Below, in pieces: positions 32,494-41,418 of a stretch of 64,000 nt of DNA. This stretch comes from JBFXAF01 sp050184585. GTDB taxonomy: Bacteria > Pseudomonadota > Alphaproteobacteria > Rhizobiales > Rhizobiaceae. The stretch is taken from assembly GCA_050184585.1 (NCBI GenBank), contig JBFXAF010000001.1, positions 682,001 through 746,000 on the forward strand, given 5' to 3'. How positions within the stretch are numbered: position 1 is the stretch's first letter; each line of letters begins with the position of its first letter. The notes beneath the pieces are model-generated. The model did no database searches. It had not been told where the DNA came from and saw only the letters and a program-made list of their open reading frames with translations. Both the position numbers and the translations under genes were made by a program.

Positions 32494-33000
32494 TCAGCGG
32501 CCGCCGAAGAAATCGCTCTTGCCGAGCGGAACACCCTTGCCGCGAAGGATGGCGTAGGCCGTGGTGACGTGGAAATAGAAGTTCGGCATGGCAAAGTTCA
32601 GCAGATATTGCTGGCCGGTGAACGTCATCTCGCGCTGACCGAGCTTGAGCAGGATCGGCTTCTCCTCGCTGCCGTCGATGTCGGCGGCCCGCAGGCCCTT
32701 CAGATACTCGCGCGTCTTCTCGATGCGGGTCCGCAGTTCGGCAAAAGTTGTCTCGTCGTCCTCGAATCGCGGCGGAGTCGTTCCGGCCAGCCGGGCCGGC
32801 GCGCCCTTGGCGTGATCCGTGGCGATCTGGATCTGCCTGGAGAAAGGATGCATGTCGGCGATCAGCCGCGCCGAAACCAGCGATGCGGGGTCGATGCCCG
32901 TTTCCGCGGCATGCGCCTCCCCCTTCGAGAGCACATGGGCCAAGCCCTTCAGCATCGACGAGAAGACGGGCACTGAAACTTGGTACATCGAGATCGTCAT
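32494..33000 (-). CDS. DUF1993 family protein (DinB-like fold)
   Basis: A 168-residue protein of the DUF1993 group. Typical stretches are MYQVSVPVFSSMLKGLAHVLSKGE, LIADMHPFSRQIQIATDHAKG, RIEKTREYLKGL and YLLNFAMPNFYFHVTTAYAILRGKGVPLGKSDFFG. The three His positions (HPFSRQ, FHVTTAY and the HAKG region) suit the metal site of the DinB/YfiT four-helix fold. ATG 33000 has GGGGAA upstream; the longer frame to 33075 is not family-like. Function unknown, cytoplasmic. Confidence 0.82.
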   Translation of the reverse strand: MTISMYQVSVPVFSSMLKGLAHVLSKGEAHAAETGIDPASLVSARLIADMHPFSRQIQIATDHAKGAPARLAGTTPPRFEDDETTFAELRTRIEKTREYLKGLRAADIDGSEEKPILLKLGQREMTFTGQQYLLNFAMPNFYFHVTTAYAILRGKGVPLGKSDFFGGR

Positions 33001-33143
33001 TGAGATTCCCCGGATGGATGATGGCGTGGGCCCTTCGGCGGCATCCATATAGGCGACCGACCGGGCCGCCACCACGCCTCACCATCGCCACCGCTGCGTG
33101 CTAGATAGGTCCAGCAGCCTTTCGATGATGCCAGGAGGTGGGC

Positions 33144-34190
33144 ATGAGACGCCCCGCGAGCGCAGCACTCATTCTGGGCGTCGTCCTGTCGCCAGCCCTT
33201 GCGCAGGAAAGTTCGCCCTATCTCGACGACCGATCCGACGCCGGCGCGCTGGTGCGCTCGCTCTACAATGCGGTGAACCGCCGCGAATATGCGCGCGCCT
33301 GGGACTATTTCGGCGACACCAAGCCTTCCGCCACGCTTGATGCGTTCGCGCAAGGCTACGCCGACACGGAGCGTGTGCTGGTGCGGACCGGACCTGTCAG
33401 CCAGGAAGGCGCCACCGGCAGCGTCTACTTCCAGGTTCCGGTGGCGATCGAGGCGCGGGATGCGGCCGGCGGCGAACGCGTCTTCGCCGGCTGCTACACC
33501 GCCCGCCTCGCCAATCCGCAGATCCAGGACACGCCTTTCCGTCCCATGTATCTGGAGACCGGAACGCTGAAGCCGTCCAACGGCCCGCTGGGCGATGCGC
33601 TGCCTGCAAGTTGCGGCGATGCCCCCGCGCCGAGCGACGCCGAACTGGCGCTCGACAAGGCCAGGGCGGCGTTCGCCTCGGCCTATGCCGACATCTGCCA
33701 GACGCTCGATCCGGCGAGCATGCGCGAGCCGGTCGACCCGGACGTCTACGAAATCGTCTTCCGGTATCAGCACGAGAGCGAGACGGATCCCGAACGGATG
33801 TTGAGGCTCTTCCGCTTCGCTTGCTCGTGGGGCGCCTACAACGCCATGGAGGTCTACTATACGGTCGACCAGTATGGAGAGACGAAGCCGGTTTCATTCG
33901 CGGTTCCGGAACTCGACATCCGCTATGAGAACGACGATTTCGATGGGAAGGTCGAGCATCTGGCGGTCATTGGTTATACGGGCCACGACCAGCTCGTGAA
34001 CTCCGAGTATTCCGCCGAGACCCGGACGATCAGCGCCTTCTCGAAATGGCGCGGCCTCGGCGACGCATCGTCGATCGGGGCGTGGATTTTCCGGAACGGC
34101 GCCTTCACGCTGGTCAAATACGAGGTCGACGCGACCTATGACGGGGAAATCCAGCACGAGACGGTGCTCGATTTCGACACCGGGCCCTGA
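33144..34190 (+). CDS. DUF1176-like secreted protein
   Basis: A 348-residue exported protein with signal peptide RPASAALILGVVLSPALAQ. Two halves are visible: an NTF2-like region (DAGALVRSLYNAVNRREYARAWDYF) and a DUF1176-like half (FRFACSWGAYNAMEVYYTVDQYGETKPVSFAVP; SEYSAETRTISAFSKWRGLGDASSIGAWIFRNGAFTLVKYEVDATYDG). ATG 33144 is preceded by AGGAGG. It is probably a periplasmic protein of unknown function. The GFA-type gene follows 17 bases later. Confidence 0.78.
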   Translation: MRRPASAALILGVVLSPALAQESSPYLDDRSDAGALVRSLYNAVNRREYARAWDYFGDTKPSATLDAFAQGYADTERVLVRTGPVSQEGATGSVYFQVPVAIEARDAAGGERVFAGCYTARLANPQIQDTPFRPMYLETGTLKPSNGPLGDALPASCGDAPAPSDAELALDKARAAFASAYADICQTLDPASMREPVDPDVYEIVFRYQHESETDPERMLRLFRFACSWGAYNAMEVYYTVDQYGETKPVSFAVPELDIRYENDDFDGKVEHLAVIGYTGHDQLVNSEYSAETRTISAFSKWRGLGDASSIGAWIFRNGAFTLVKYEVDATYDGEIQHETVLDFDTGP

Positions 34191-34207
34191 TCGGAGGAGC
34201 CACCGAC

Positions 34208-34600
34208 ATGAACCCAGTTCGAGGCGGTTGCCTGTGCGGCGCCGTCCGCCTGGCGGCGACCGGGCAGCCATACCGGGTCGGCCTTTGCCACTGCATCGAG
34301 TGCCGGAAGCATCACGGCTCGCTCTTCAACGCGTCAGCCATCTTTCCCGACCACGCGGTGACGATCGAAGGCGAAACGCGCGATTTTGAAGGGCGGCACT
34401 TTTGCCCCCGATGCGGCTCGTCGGTCTTTGCCCGCACCGGCGACGAGATCGAGGTGAGCCTCGGCTGTCTCGATTCGCCCGACCAGTTCATGCCGACCTA
34501 TGAACTCTGGACGCTCCGCCGCGAGGGATGGATGCCGCCGTTCCCGCTCAAGAAGAGATATCCCGGAAATCGACACAACTCGGCGCGTTCCGAAGACTAG
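34208..34600 (+). CDS. GFA family zinc protein (glutathione-dependent formaldehyde-activating type)
   Basis: A 130-residue protein with the zinc Cys pattern of the GFA/CENP-V fold: GGCLCG (C8, C10), CHCIECRK (C27, C29, C32) and FCPRCGS (about 76-79). The founding member was thought to condense formaldehyde with glutathione, but most members have unknown activity. Here formaldehyde could arise from the demethylation genes at 4-8 kb, though these are 25 kb away. The gene follows the DUF1176-like gene, and converges on the DUF1330-like gene. Confidence 0.85.
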   Translation: MNPVRGGCLCGAVRLAATGQPYRVGLCHCIECRKHHGSLFNASAIFPDHAVTIEGETRDFEGRHFCPRCGSSVFARTGDEIEVSLGCLDSPDQFMPTYELWTLRREGWMPPFPLKKRYPGNRHNSARSED

Positions 34601-34603
34601 GCG

Positions 34604-35020
34604 CTACTCGCCGAAGCCGGTTCCGGCGGGCCGGGGTGACGTCCTGATCAGTCGCGAATCCACGACCGCCGCCTGACGGTGGACGACGGCCTTCTGGTAC
34701 TGCGCATCCTTGACCATTTCCACGAAGGCGGCGGCGGACGGATACTCCGCGATGAAGCAGCGGTCCCAGCGCTCGTCCGCGGGACCGATCAGCATCAGAC
34801 GGAAATCGCCGGACCACGCGATTCGCCCGCCGACGCGACGGAAGATCGGACCGCTCTCCCGGCCGTAGGCGGCATAGGCCTCGGCCCCTGTCGCCTGGCG
34901 CCCGTCGGGGTAGGCCGCGCGATCGCGCAGCCGCACCAGGTTCAGCATGTGCACCGGACCGTCGTCGGGAAGCGCGCGGAACGCGCCGAACCGCTCGCGT
35001 GTCGGACCGATGTGGCTCAT
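34604..35020 (-). CDS. DUF1330-like protein (dimeric alpha/beta barrel)
   Basis: A 138-residue protein. The stretches PVHMLNLVRLRDRAAYPDGR, EAYAAYGRESGPIFRRVGGRIAW and RCFIAEYPSAAAFVEMVKDAQYQKAVVHRQAAVVDSRLI match DUF1330, a ferredoxin-like dimeric fold. ATG 35020 overlaps the stop of the upstream hydrolase gene as ATGA, so translation is coupled. Function not known. Confidence 0.8.
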   Translation of the reverse strand: MSHIGPTRERFGAFRALPDDGPVHMLNLVRLRDRAAYPDGRQATGAEAYAAYGRESGPIFRRVGGRIAWSGDFRLMLIGPADERWDRCFIAEYPSAAAFVEMVKDAQYQKAVVHRQAAVVDSRLIRTSPRPAGTGFGE

Positions 35021-35889
35021 CGCGACAGCATCCAGTTCAGTGTCTCGCGCCAGTCGGTCATGCGGATCGGGGTTCCATGGCTGCCCGTCTCGAAACGCAC
35101 CATTCTCGCGGGATAGCCGGCGTCGTGCAGCGATTGGTAGAAGGCTTGCTGCCGCTCGACAGGAAACACCGGATCGCGGCTGCCATGGCCGATGAAGACC
35201 GGCACCTTCGCGCGGTATGCCGGAGTCTTCGTGAAACCGTCGTCCCAGTGGGAGCCGAGGAGGATGAGGCCGGACAGCCGCTTCGACACGGCCTTGTCGG
35301 CGGCGAGGCGCCAGCACAGGCCGCCGCCCATCGACCCGCAGGCGACGAACAGCTTCGCGTTGGGCGACCGGGCCGTGTAGGTCGAAACGAGCGCCGCAAC
35401 CTGCGCGGCGCCCCTGTCCTCGAAATCCGAGAAATCGGGCGACAAATAGAGACCGCCATTCTCGACCATCAGGTTCTTGATGCGGTTGAAGTTGCCGCCG
35501 AACGTGAAATCGTCGACGCCCTGCTTTCGGCTGCCGCCCTTGCCGTGGAGATAGACGGTGATGACCGAAGCGCCGTCGGTCTTGCCGACCGCGAAATGCG
35601 GGATGCCGCCGAGCGGCGTATCGGCGACGAGGTCCTTCTGGTGGCGGCGCACGCCAAGGGCGATGTACTTGCCCTGCACCTTGCGCTCGGGCGTCTCGTC
35701 GCGCCCGTTGATGTCGCGCATCTCGTCGTAGTCGATCACGCGATAGGCGCCGCCATCGGCGGACTGCAGCACCCGGGAGTAGCCGAACAGATTGTCCTTG
35801 AATGGTTCGAGCGTCACCGCGCCGGCGACGGCCGGCCAAAGGGATACGCAAGCGAGGAGGATGGCGCGCGAAAACATCGGCCGCACCAT
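35017..35889 (-). CDS. secreted alpha/beta hydrolase
   Basis: A 290-residue protein with signal peptide (FSRAILLACVSLWPAVAGA). The hydrolase fold is seen in VITVYLHGKGGSRK (oxyanion strand), the nucleophile elbow VACGSMGGGL (Ser about 178), the acid in GHGSRDPVFPVE and the His in TGSHGTPI. It may be a periplasmic esterase or thioesterase. Start is ATG 35889 (MVRPMFS) or ATG 35877; neither has a strong ribosome site. It is coupled to the DUF1330-like gene by ATGA. Confidence 0.78.
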   Translation of the reverse strand: MVRPMFSRAILLACVSLWPAVAGAVTLEPFKDNLFGYSRVLQSADGGAYRVIDYDEMRDINGRDETPERKVQGKYIALGVRRHQKDLVADTPLGGIPHFAVGKTDGASVITVYLHGKGGSRKQGVDDFTFGGNFNRIKNLMVENGGLYLSPDFSDFEDRGAAQVAALVSTYTARSPNAKLFVACGSMGGGLCWRLAADKAVSKRLSGLILLGSHWDDGFTKTPAYRAKVPVFIGHGSRDPVFPVERQQAFYQSLHDAGYPARMVRFETGSHGTPIRMTDWRETLNWMLSR

Positions 35890-35920
35890 TCCGGTCGAAT
35901 CGGGCGAATGCAAGAGGAGA

Positions 35921-37528
35921 TCAGCCGGCCAGCACGCCGCCGGTGAGCGCCATAGCCTCCGGCGTATCGACGTCGGCGCTGGCCGCCTCGCCGAGTTCCA
36001 CATCGACGACTGTCTGCCCTTCGGCCTCGACGAGATGGCGCGCGCCGGTGTCTCCCTCCAGGCGGACCAGCGCCGGGAACAGCGAACGGGGCAGGATCAC
36101 TGGATTGCCGCGTTTGCCGGCATGGGTGGCGCGAACGACCGCCGTGTCGCCGGCCTCATGGAACCCCTCGATCATGCGATCGAGGTCGGCCGTGGTCACG
36201 GCCGGCATGTCGCCGAGCACGACGAGCACGCCCGTCGCGCTCGCAGGCAGCGCTGCGACGCCGGTCCTGATCGAGCTGGAAAGCCCGGTCGCGAAGTCCG
36301 CATTGTGCGCGAAGGCAACCTTCAGTCCGACGAGCGCCTCCTGTATCCGCTCGCTTTGGTGTCCGGTCACCACCGTCACCTTTGCAGCCCTGCTTTCCAG
36401 CACGCGCGAAACGGTACGCCGCACCAGCGGCTCGCCGTCGAAGCGGGCGAGCAGCTTGTTGGGGCCGCCCATGCGCGTCGACCGGCCGGCCGCCAGCACC
36501 ACCGCATGCACGCGCCCCGCCGTCCGCGCTGTCGCCTCGCGCGGCTGCGGCCGAGTCGCGATCTCCATCAGCAGCCCGCCGACGCCCATGCCTTGGATGT
36601 CGCCATCTGTCACGTCGAGCCCCGCCAGCAGCCGGTCGAGCACCCAGTCAAAACCGTTCTCCTTCGGGCTGCGCGCGCAGCCCGGCGCGCCGATCACTGG
36701 CTTGCCGCCGATGCGGCCGAGCACCAGGAGGTTGCCCGGATCGACCGGCATGCCGACCCTTGCCACCTCGCCCCCCGCCAGACGGATCGCCGCCGGCAAC
36801 ACGTCGTCCGCGTCGCTCACCGCCGAGGCGCCGAACAGGACCGCCATGTCGACGCGATCGAGCATGGCGCGAATCGCGCCCGCAACGGCGGCGGCGCTGT
36901 GTGCGACACGCCGTTCGACGGTGACCGTACTCCCCGACCACGCAAGCCGTTCGGCGGTCACCCGGGCGGTCTTATCCAGCACGGAGCCCTTGGTCGAGGG
37001 CGACTCGGTCTGGACGAGCCCGACATGCATGGAACGGAACGCGTGCACCGCGAAGGCCCGCCGCTGAACCGCCACCGCGATCGCGCGGTCGAGGACCGCG
37101 CCGGGGATGGCGAAGGGGATGATCTTTACCGTCGCCACCATCTGGCCGGCCTCGACGGCCGCGTAATCGGCAAGCGTCGCCAGGGTCACCGACGGGTCGA
37201 CGGCGTTGACCGCGTCCACAAGTGCGCGGTCGACCCTGAACACGCCCGAGGCCGCGGCATGCAGGTTGACCCGGCCGGTCGAGGCAGGCTTCGCGGCGAC
37301 GCCTGCATGCCGGAGCGCATCGGCGAGCCGTGCGGCGGCCTCGTCCTCGCCGACGTCGCCCGTTTCCAGCCGCGCCACGACGACCTCGGCGACGCCCGCC
37401 GCAGCGAGCGCATCCACGTCGGCCTGAGTAAGGCGGTGGGCCTTGCGTAGCCTTGTTGCGCCCATCGACACCGAATGGGCGAGGATTGCGCCCGCCGCGT
37501 CCTCGACCGGCGCCGGCCCGAATTTCAC
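35921..37528 (-). CDS. molybdopterin-binding / MobA-like nucleotidyltransferase fusion protein
   Basis: A 535-residue two-domain protein. The N-terminal half resembles the molybdopterin-binding domain (VKIIPFAIPGAVLDRAIAVA, VLFGASAVSDADDVLPAAIRLAGGEVARVGMPVDPGNLLVLGRIGGKPVIGAPGCARSPKENGFDWVLDRLLAG); the C-terminal half (from about 340) is a nucleotidyltransferase with VVLAAGRSTRMGGPNKLLARFDGEPLVRRTV and LGDMPAVT. Such fusions are found beside xanthine-dehydrogenase and CO-dehydrogenase-like genes and add CMP or GMP to molybdopterin. The start is GTG 37528, which overlaps the stop of the upstream gene as GTGA. It is the last gene of the cox-type maturation operon. Confidence 0.85.
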   Translation of the reverse strand: MKFGPAPVEDAAGAILAHSVSMGATRLRKAHRLTQADVDALAAAGVAEVVVARLETGDVGEDEAAARLADALRHAGVAAKPASTGRVNLHAAASGVFRVDRALVDAVNAVDPSVTLATLADYAAVEAGQMVATVKIIPFAIPGAVLDRAIAVAVQRRAFAVHAFRSMHVGLVQTESPSTKGSVLDKTARVTAERLAWSGSTVTVERRVAHSAAAVAGAIRAMLDRVDMAVLFGASAVSDADDVLPAAIRLAGGEVARVGMPVDPGNLLVLGRIGGKPVIGAPGCARSPKENGFDWVLDRLLAGLDVTDGDIQGMGVGGLLMEIATRPQPREATARTAGRVHAVVLAAGRSTRMGGPNKLLARFDGEPLVRRTVSRVLESRAAKVTVVTGHQSERIQEALVGLKVAFAHNADFATGLSSSIRTGVAALPASATGVLVVLGDMPAVTTADLDRMIEGFHEAGDTAVVRATHAGKRGNPVILPRSLFPALVRLEGDTGARHLVEAEGQTVVDVELGEAASADVDTPEAMALTGGVLAG

Positions 37529-38232
37529 GCCGCGTGACCCTGGCGCGCGGCAAGTCCGCGGGAGCGCAGCGCGCCGATCACCTCGGCCAGCACCGCCACG
37601 GCGATTTCGGCCGGGCTCGCCGCGCCGATGTCGAGGCCGATCGGCGCGTGGATGGTATCGATCGCCCCGGCTGCGTGTCCTGCGGCAAGCAGCCGCTCGA
37701 CCCGCTTTGCGTGCGTTTTCCGGCTCCCCAGCGCGCCGACATAGAAGCAGTCGGCCCTCAGCGCCGCATCCAGAACCGGATCGTCGATCTTGGGATCGTG
37801 CGTCAGCGCGGCGACGGCGGTATGGGCGTCCAGCGGACTGCGCTCGAGGACGGCGTCCGGCCATTCCGCATGGAGCGTCACGTCCGGGAACCGCTCGGGC
37901 GTGGCGAATGCGGTGCGTGGGTCGACGATCTCAAGCTCGAAGCCGGCGATCTTCGCCATCGGCGCGAGCGCCTGGCTGATGTGCACCGCTCCGATCACCA
38001 TCAGCCGCGGCCGCGGCAGGTGCACGTTGAGGAAATAGTCGCGACCCCCGGCCGAAACGCTGGTCGAGACGCCGGACCGGAACCCCTTCGCCGCGGCCTC
38101 CGCCAGCGGTCCCGTCTCCACGCTTCCTTCGACGATCACCCGGTCCGTCCCGGCCGAAAGATCGGTGACGAGGATGGCCGCCCGGCGCGTCCTGCGCGCT
38201 GCGTTGAGGGCTTCGAGCGAGCGCGGGTCCAT
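37525..38232 (-). CDS. XdhC family protein, C-terminal (Rossmann) part
   Basis: A 235-residue protein: RPRLMVIGAVHISQALAPMAKIAGFELEIVDPRTAFATPERFP is the Rossmann domain of XdhC/CoxF-type maturation factors, then YVGALGSRKTHAKRVERLLAAG. These factors bind the molybdenum cofactor, guide its sulfuration and insert it into molybdenum hydroxylases. The gene is the second half of what is one gene in other species; the first half precedes it with a 1-base TGATG overlap (ATG 38232). Many rhizobia have this split, so it is not a frameshift. Confidence 0.87.
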   Translation of the reverse strand: MDPRSLEALNAARRTRRAAILVTDLSAGTDRVIVEGSVETGPLAEAAAKGFRSGVSTSVSAGGRDYFLNVHLPRPRLMVIGAVHISQALAPMAKIAGFELEIVDPRTAFATPERFPDVTLHAEWPDAVLERSPLDAHTAVAALTHDPKIDDPVLDAALRADCFYVGALGSRKTHAKRVERLLAAGHAAGAIDTIHAPIGLDIGAASPAEIAVAVLAEVIGALRSRGLAARQGHAA

Positions 38233-38570
38233 CAGCCGAGCCTTTCCACATAGACCCTGATGCGCCCGCCGCAGGACAGGCCGACACGCCACGCCGTCTC
38301 GTCGGCGACGCCGAACTCCAGCATCCTCGGCTTTCCAGCATCGATGACGTCCAGCGCCTCCGTCACGACCGCGCCCTCGACGCAGCCTCCCGACACCGAT
38401 CCGTGGAAATTTCCGTCGGCGTCGATCACCAGATGGCTGCCCACCGGTCGCGGGGCGGAGCCCCATGTCTCGACCACGGTGGCGATGGCGACCTTGCGGC
38501 CTTCCTTCGCCCAGCCTTCGGCGAGCAGCAGCGGGTCGCGTGTTTCGTCCAGAATGGCAGCGTCGGTCAT
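38232..38570 (-). CDS. XdhC/CoxI family protein, N-terminal part
   Basis: A 112-residue protein with the XdhC N-terminal domain: WAKEGRKVAIATVVETWGSAPRPVGSHLVIDADGNFHGSVSGGCVEGAVVTEAL and VGLSCGGRIRVYVERL. The conserved SGGCVE and SCGG Cys, implicated in cofactor handling, are kept. It overlaps the C-terminal half gene by 1 base and follows coxE by 11 bases. Confidence 0.87.
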   Translation of the reverse strand: MTDAAILDETRDPLLLAEGWAKEGRKVAIATVVETWGSAPRPVGSHLVIDADGNFHGSVSGGCVEGAVVTEALDVIDAGKPRMLEFGVADETAWRVGLSCGGRIRVYVERLG

Positions 38571-38581
38571 CAGCGCCTCCT

Positions 38582-39820
38582 TCAGGCCGCCCTCGCCAAC
38601 CAGCGGCGTGGATCGACATCGGCTTGCCGTCCTTCGCCCAGCGAGGCGCAGAGGTCCGCCAGCGCCGCCAGGTTGTGGACGGGACGGAACTCGTCCACAT
38701 GCGGCAGCATCGCACGGACACCCCTGGCGCGCGGCTCGAAGCCGTCGAAGCGCAGCAGCGGGTTGAGCCACACGAGGCGCCGGCACGATTTGTGCAGCCG
38801 TTCCATCTCCTGCGCCAGGTCGCCGATGTCGTCGCGCTCCAGCCCGTCGGTGATCAGGAGGACGATGGCGCCCTGCCCCAGCACGCGCCGCGACCACAGC
38901 CGGTTGAACTCGTTGAGCGTGTCGCCGATGCGCGTCCCGCCGGACCAGTCCTTCACCGCCGCCGCGCACTCCGCCAGCGCCTGGTCCGGATCCTTGTTGC
39001 GCAGTTGCCGCGTCAGGTTGGTCAGCCGCGTGCCGAAGGCGAAGCCGTGCACCCGCCGCCTTTTCTCGGACAGCGCGTGCAGGAAATGCAGGAAGATGCG
39101 GCTGTACTGGCTCATCGAGCCGGAGATGTCGGCGAGCACGACCAGCGGCGGATGCACGCTGCGGCGCGACCTGTATTTCGGCAGCATCAGCGCCCCGCCC
39201 GTCCTCAGCGACGCCCGCATCATCGCCCTCGGATCGGCCCGACGCCCGCGCGGATCGGAGCGGAAGCGGCGCGTCGCCACCTCGTCATGCGGCAGCCGCA
39301 TCGCCGCGATCGCCCGGCGCGCCCCGGCGATCTCGGTCGCCGACATCTGTGCGAAATCCTTTTCGCGCAGCACCTCGTCGCCGGAGAAGGTGAGGCGCGC
39401 GTCGATCTCCACCTCGGGAATCTCGACCGGCCGCTGGTTCTTTTCGTGCCCCTCGAACATCGCCCGGCTGGCGCGGTTCTCCGCGGCGCGGGGTTTCTCC
39501 TTCGCGCGGTTGTCGGGCGCGCGCGGCGAGAACATGGCGATCATCTTCTCGATCAGCTCGCGTGAACGCCAGAACAGCCGGAACGCCTCGTCGAACACGG
39601 CGTGGTCCTCGCGCCGGTTCACCAGAACGGCATGCAGCGTCCAGTAGAAATCGTCGCGCGCGCCGATGCCGGACGACAGCACCGCCTCGATCGCGTCCTT
39701 CACCGCCGCCGGCCCCACGCGCAGTCCGGCCTTCCTCAGCGCGCGGGCGAAATAGACGATGTTGTCGGCGATGCGGCCGTCGGGCTTGGCCGCGTTCGGC
39801 AGGGTGCGAACGTTGCTCAC
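38582..39820 (-). CDS. coxE: VWA-domain protein CoxE
   Basis: A 412-residue protein with N-terminal helices and a C-terminal VWA domain whose MIDAS motif is VLADISGSMSQYSR (about 227-240). Family marks include YRSRRSVHPPLVVL, FAFGTRLTNLTRQL and LITDGLERDDIGDL. CoxE acts with the AAA ATPase CoxD in maturing the Mo/Cu or Mo site of CO dehydrogenase-like enzymes. It lies 4 bases downstream of coxD. Confidence 0.87.
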   Translation of the reverse strand: MSNVRTLPNAAKPDGRIADNIVYFARALRKAGLRVGPAAVKDAIEAVLSSGIGARDDFYWTLHAVLVNRREDHAVFDEAFRLFWRSRELIEKMIAMFSPRAPDNRAKEKPRAAENRASRAMFEGHEKNQRPVEIPEVEIDARLTFSGDEVLREKDFAQMSATEIAGARRAIAAMRLPHDEVATRRFRSDPRGRRADPRAMMRASLRTGGALMLPKYRSRRSVHPPLVVLADISGSMSQYSRIFLHFLHALSEKRRRVHGFAFGTRLTNLTRQLRNKDPDQALAECAAAVKDWSGGTRIGDTLNEFNRLWSRRVLGQGAIVLLITDGLERDDIGDLAQEMERLHKSCRRLVWLNPLLRFDGFEPRARGVRAMLPHVDEFRPVHNLAALADLCASLGEGRQADVDPRRWLARAA

Positions 39821-39824
39821 CGCC

Positions 39825-40754
39825 CTACTCCGCCGCCGCGAGTTCGGCCTTCACCTCGTCGAGGATGCGCCGGCCCTCGCCCTCGCCGATCCGGGCGATG
39901 TCGTCCTGGTATTTGAGCAGAACCCCGATCGTGTCGGACACCGTCTCCGGATCCAGCGCCACCTTGTCGAGCTCGGTCAGAGCGCCCGCCCAGTCAATCG
40001 TCTCGGCAACCCCGGGCGACTTGAAGAGGTCGAGCTCCCTCAGCTTCTGGATGAAGGACACGACCTCGGCCGACAGCCGCCGGTTCGCGTCCGGCACCTT
40101 GCGCCGCACGATCTCGAGTTCGCGCGCCGCGTCGGGATAGTCCACCCAGTGGTAGAGGCAGCGGCGCTTCAGCGCGTCGTGGATTTCGCGCGTCCGGTTG
40201 GTCGTGATGACGACGATCGGCGGTTCCTCCGCCCTGATCGTGCCGAGTTCAGGCACCGTCACCTGGTAGTCCGACAGGATCTCCAGCAGGAACGCCTCGA
40301 AGGCCTCGTCCGTCCTGTCCAGTTCGTCGATGAGGAACACCGGCGCCGCGCCCGCCTTGCCGGAGAGCGCATCGAGGATCGGACGCCGGATCAGGTAGCG
40401 CTCGGAAAAGACGTTCTTCTCCATCGCGCCGCGGTCGACCGAGCCGGCCGCCTCCTCCATGCGGATCTCGATCATCTGCGCCGCATAATTCCACTCGTAG
40501 ACGGCCGACGAGACGTCCAGGCCCTCGTAGCACTGCAGCCGGATGAGCCTGCGGCCGAGCGCGGCGGCCAGCACCTTGGCGATCTCGGTCTTGCCGACGC
40601 CCGCCTCGCCCTCGAGGAACAGCGGCCGCCGCATTCTCAGACTGAGGAACAGGACGGTAGCGAGGGAACGGTCCGCCACGTAGTCGGCGCCGGTGAGCAG
40701 CGCCATCGTCTCGTCGATGGACTGCGGCAGCGGGCGCGGAGCGGGATCGGACAT
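39825..40754 (-). CDS. coxD: MoxR-family AAA ATPase (CoxD)
   Basis: A 309-residue MoxR/CoxD ATPase. Walker A GEAGVGKTEIAK, Walker B VFLIDELDRTDEAF, sensor VITTNRTREIHDALKRRCLYHWVDYPD with the arginine finger region. It remodels the folding or cofactor insertion of molybdenum hydroxylases with CoxE. It lies 3 bases downstream of the flavin reductase gene and 4 upstream of coxE. The structural coxMSL genes are not in the window. Confidence 0.88.
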   Translation of the reverse strand: MSDPAPRPLPQSIDETMALLTGADYVADRSLATVLFLSLRMRRPLFLEGEAGVGKTEIAKVLAAALGRRLIRLQCYEGLDVSSAVYEWNYAAQMIEIRMEEAAGSVDRGAMEKNVFSERYLIRRPILDALSGKAGAAPVFLIDELDRTDEAFEAFLLEILSDYQVTVPELGTIRAEEPPIVVITTNRTREIHDALKRRCLYHWVDYPDAARELEIVRRKVPDANRRLSAEVVSFIQKLRELDLFKSPGVAETIDWAGALTELDKVALDPETVSDTIGVLLKYQDDIARIGEGEGRRILDEVKAELAAAE

Positions 40755-40756
40755 TC

Positions 40757-41251
40757 CTAGACCACCTGGTAACGCCGGTCGTGATAGATCAGCGGACGCA
40801 CCCTACCGCCAATGCGCAATCCGGTCACCTTTCCGAACAGGACGCGGTGGGTGGCCAGGTCCTTCGTGTCGACGATCTCGCAGTCGAACACCGCGAGGCC
40901 GTCGACGAGCGTCGGCGCGCCGGTCGACAGACGATCCCATTCGCCCATGGCGAAACGATCCTTGACCGCAAGACCGGTATGCCCGGACATCGCCTCGGCG
41001 AGCGCCCGGTGGTGCTCGCCGAGCGTGTTCAGCGCGAAATTGCCATTGCCTGTGAACGCTTCGTTCCTTGGATTCTCGCGATTGAGGCAAACCAGCACCA
41101 TCGGGGGATCGTCGGAGACCGAACACGCCGCGATCACCGTGGCGGCGCGTCGACCGGCCGGCCCGTCGGTCGTTACGACATGGACCTGCCCAGCAAAATG
41201 GGCCATCGCATCGCGGTAGGTTTGTGGCTCTATGTCGAACTTCTTGAGCAA
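40757..41251 (-). CDS. flavin reductase family protein
   Basis: A 164-residue FMN-binding reductase. Marks are YRDAMAHFAGQVHVVTTDGPAGRRAATVIAACSVSDDPPMVLVCLNREN, NFALNTLGEHHRALAEAMSG and VVDCEIVDTKDLATHRVLFGKV-like sequence. Such proteins supply reduced flavin to a monooxygenase. I use TTG 41251 (LLKKFDIEPQ) with GGAAGAGGGCG upstream; the next ATG would cut into the domain. It is 3 bases upstream of coxD, so the operon seems to begin with it. No partner monooxygenase is adjacent. Confidence 0.82.
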   Translation of the reverse strand: MLKKFDIEPQTYRDAMAHFAGQVHVVTTDGPAGRRAATVIAACSVSDDPPMVLVCLNRENPRNEAFTGNGNFALNTLGEHHRALAEAMSGHTGLAVKDRFAMGEWDRLSTGAPTLVDGLAVFDCEIVDTKDLATHRVLFGKVTGLRIGGRVRPLIYHDRRYQVV

Positions 41252-41418
41252 GCGCCGCCCTCTTCCGCGCCCGTCGCGGCAGGTGTCCCCGCTATATATG
41301 CCGAAGCCCCACGCCCACAAGCGGCCAGCGGGCGAGGCGAGTTGCGCCTCACGCTCCCAGCCTATACGGATGCAGGAAAGGGCGGCCCGGAGGAAATGCC
41401 GCCGATCCCCCGGTCCCG

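Noticed and set aside
37525..38570. Frameshift splitting XdhC
   Set aside because: The two halves have their own start and stop with a 1-base overlap, and two-gene XdhC is common in rhizobia.
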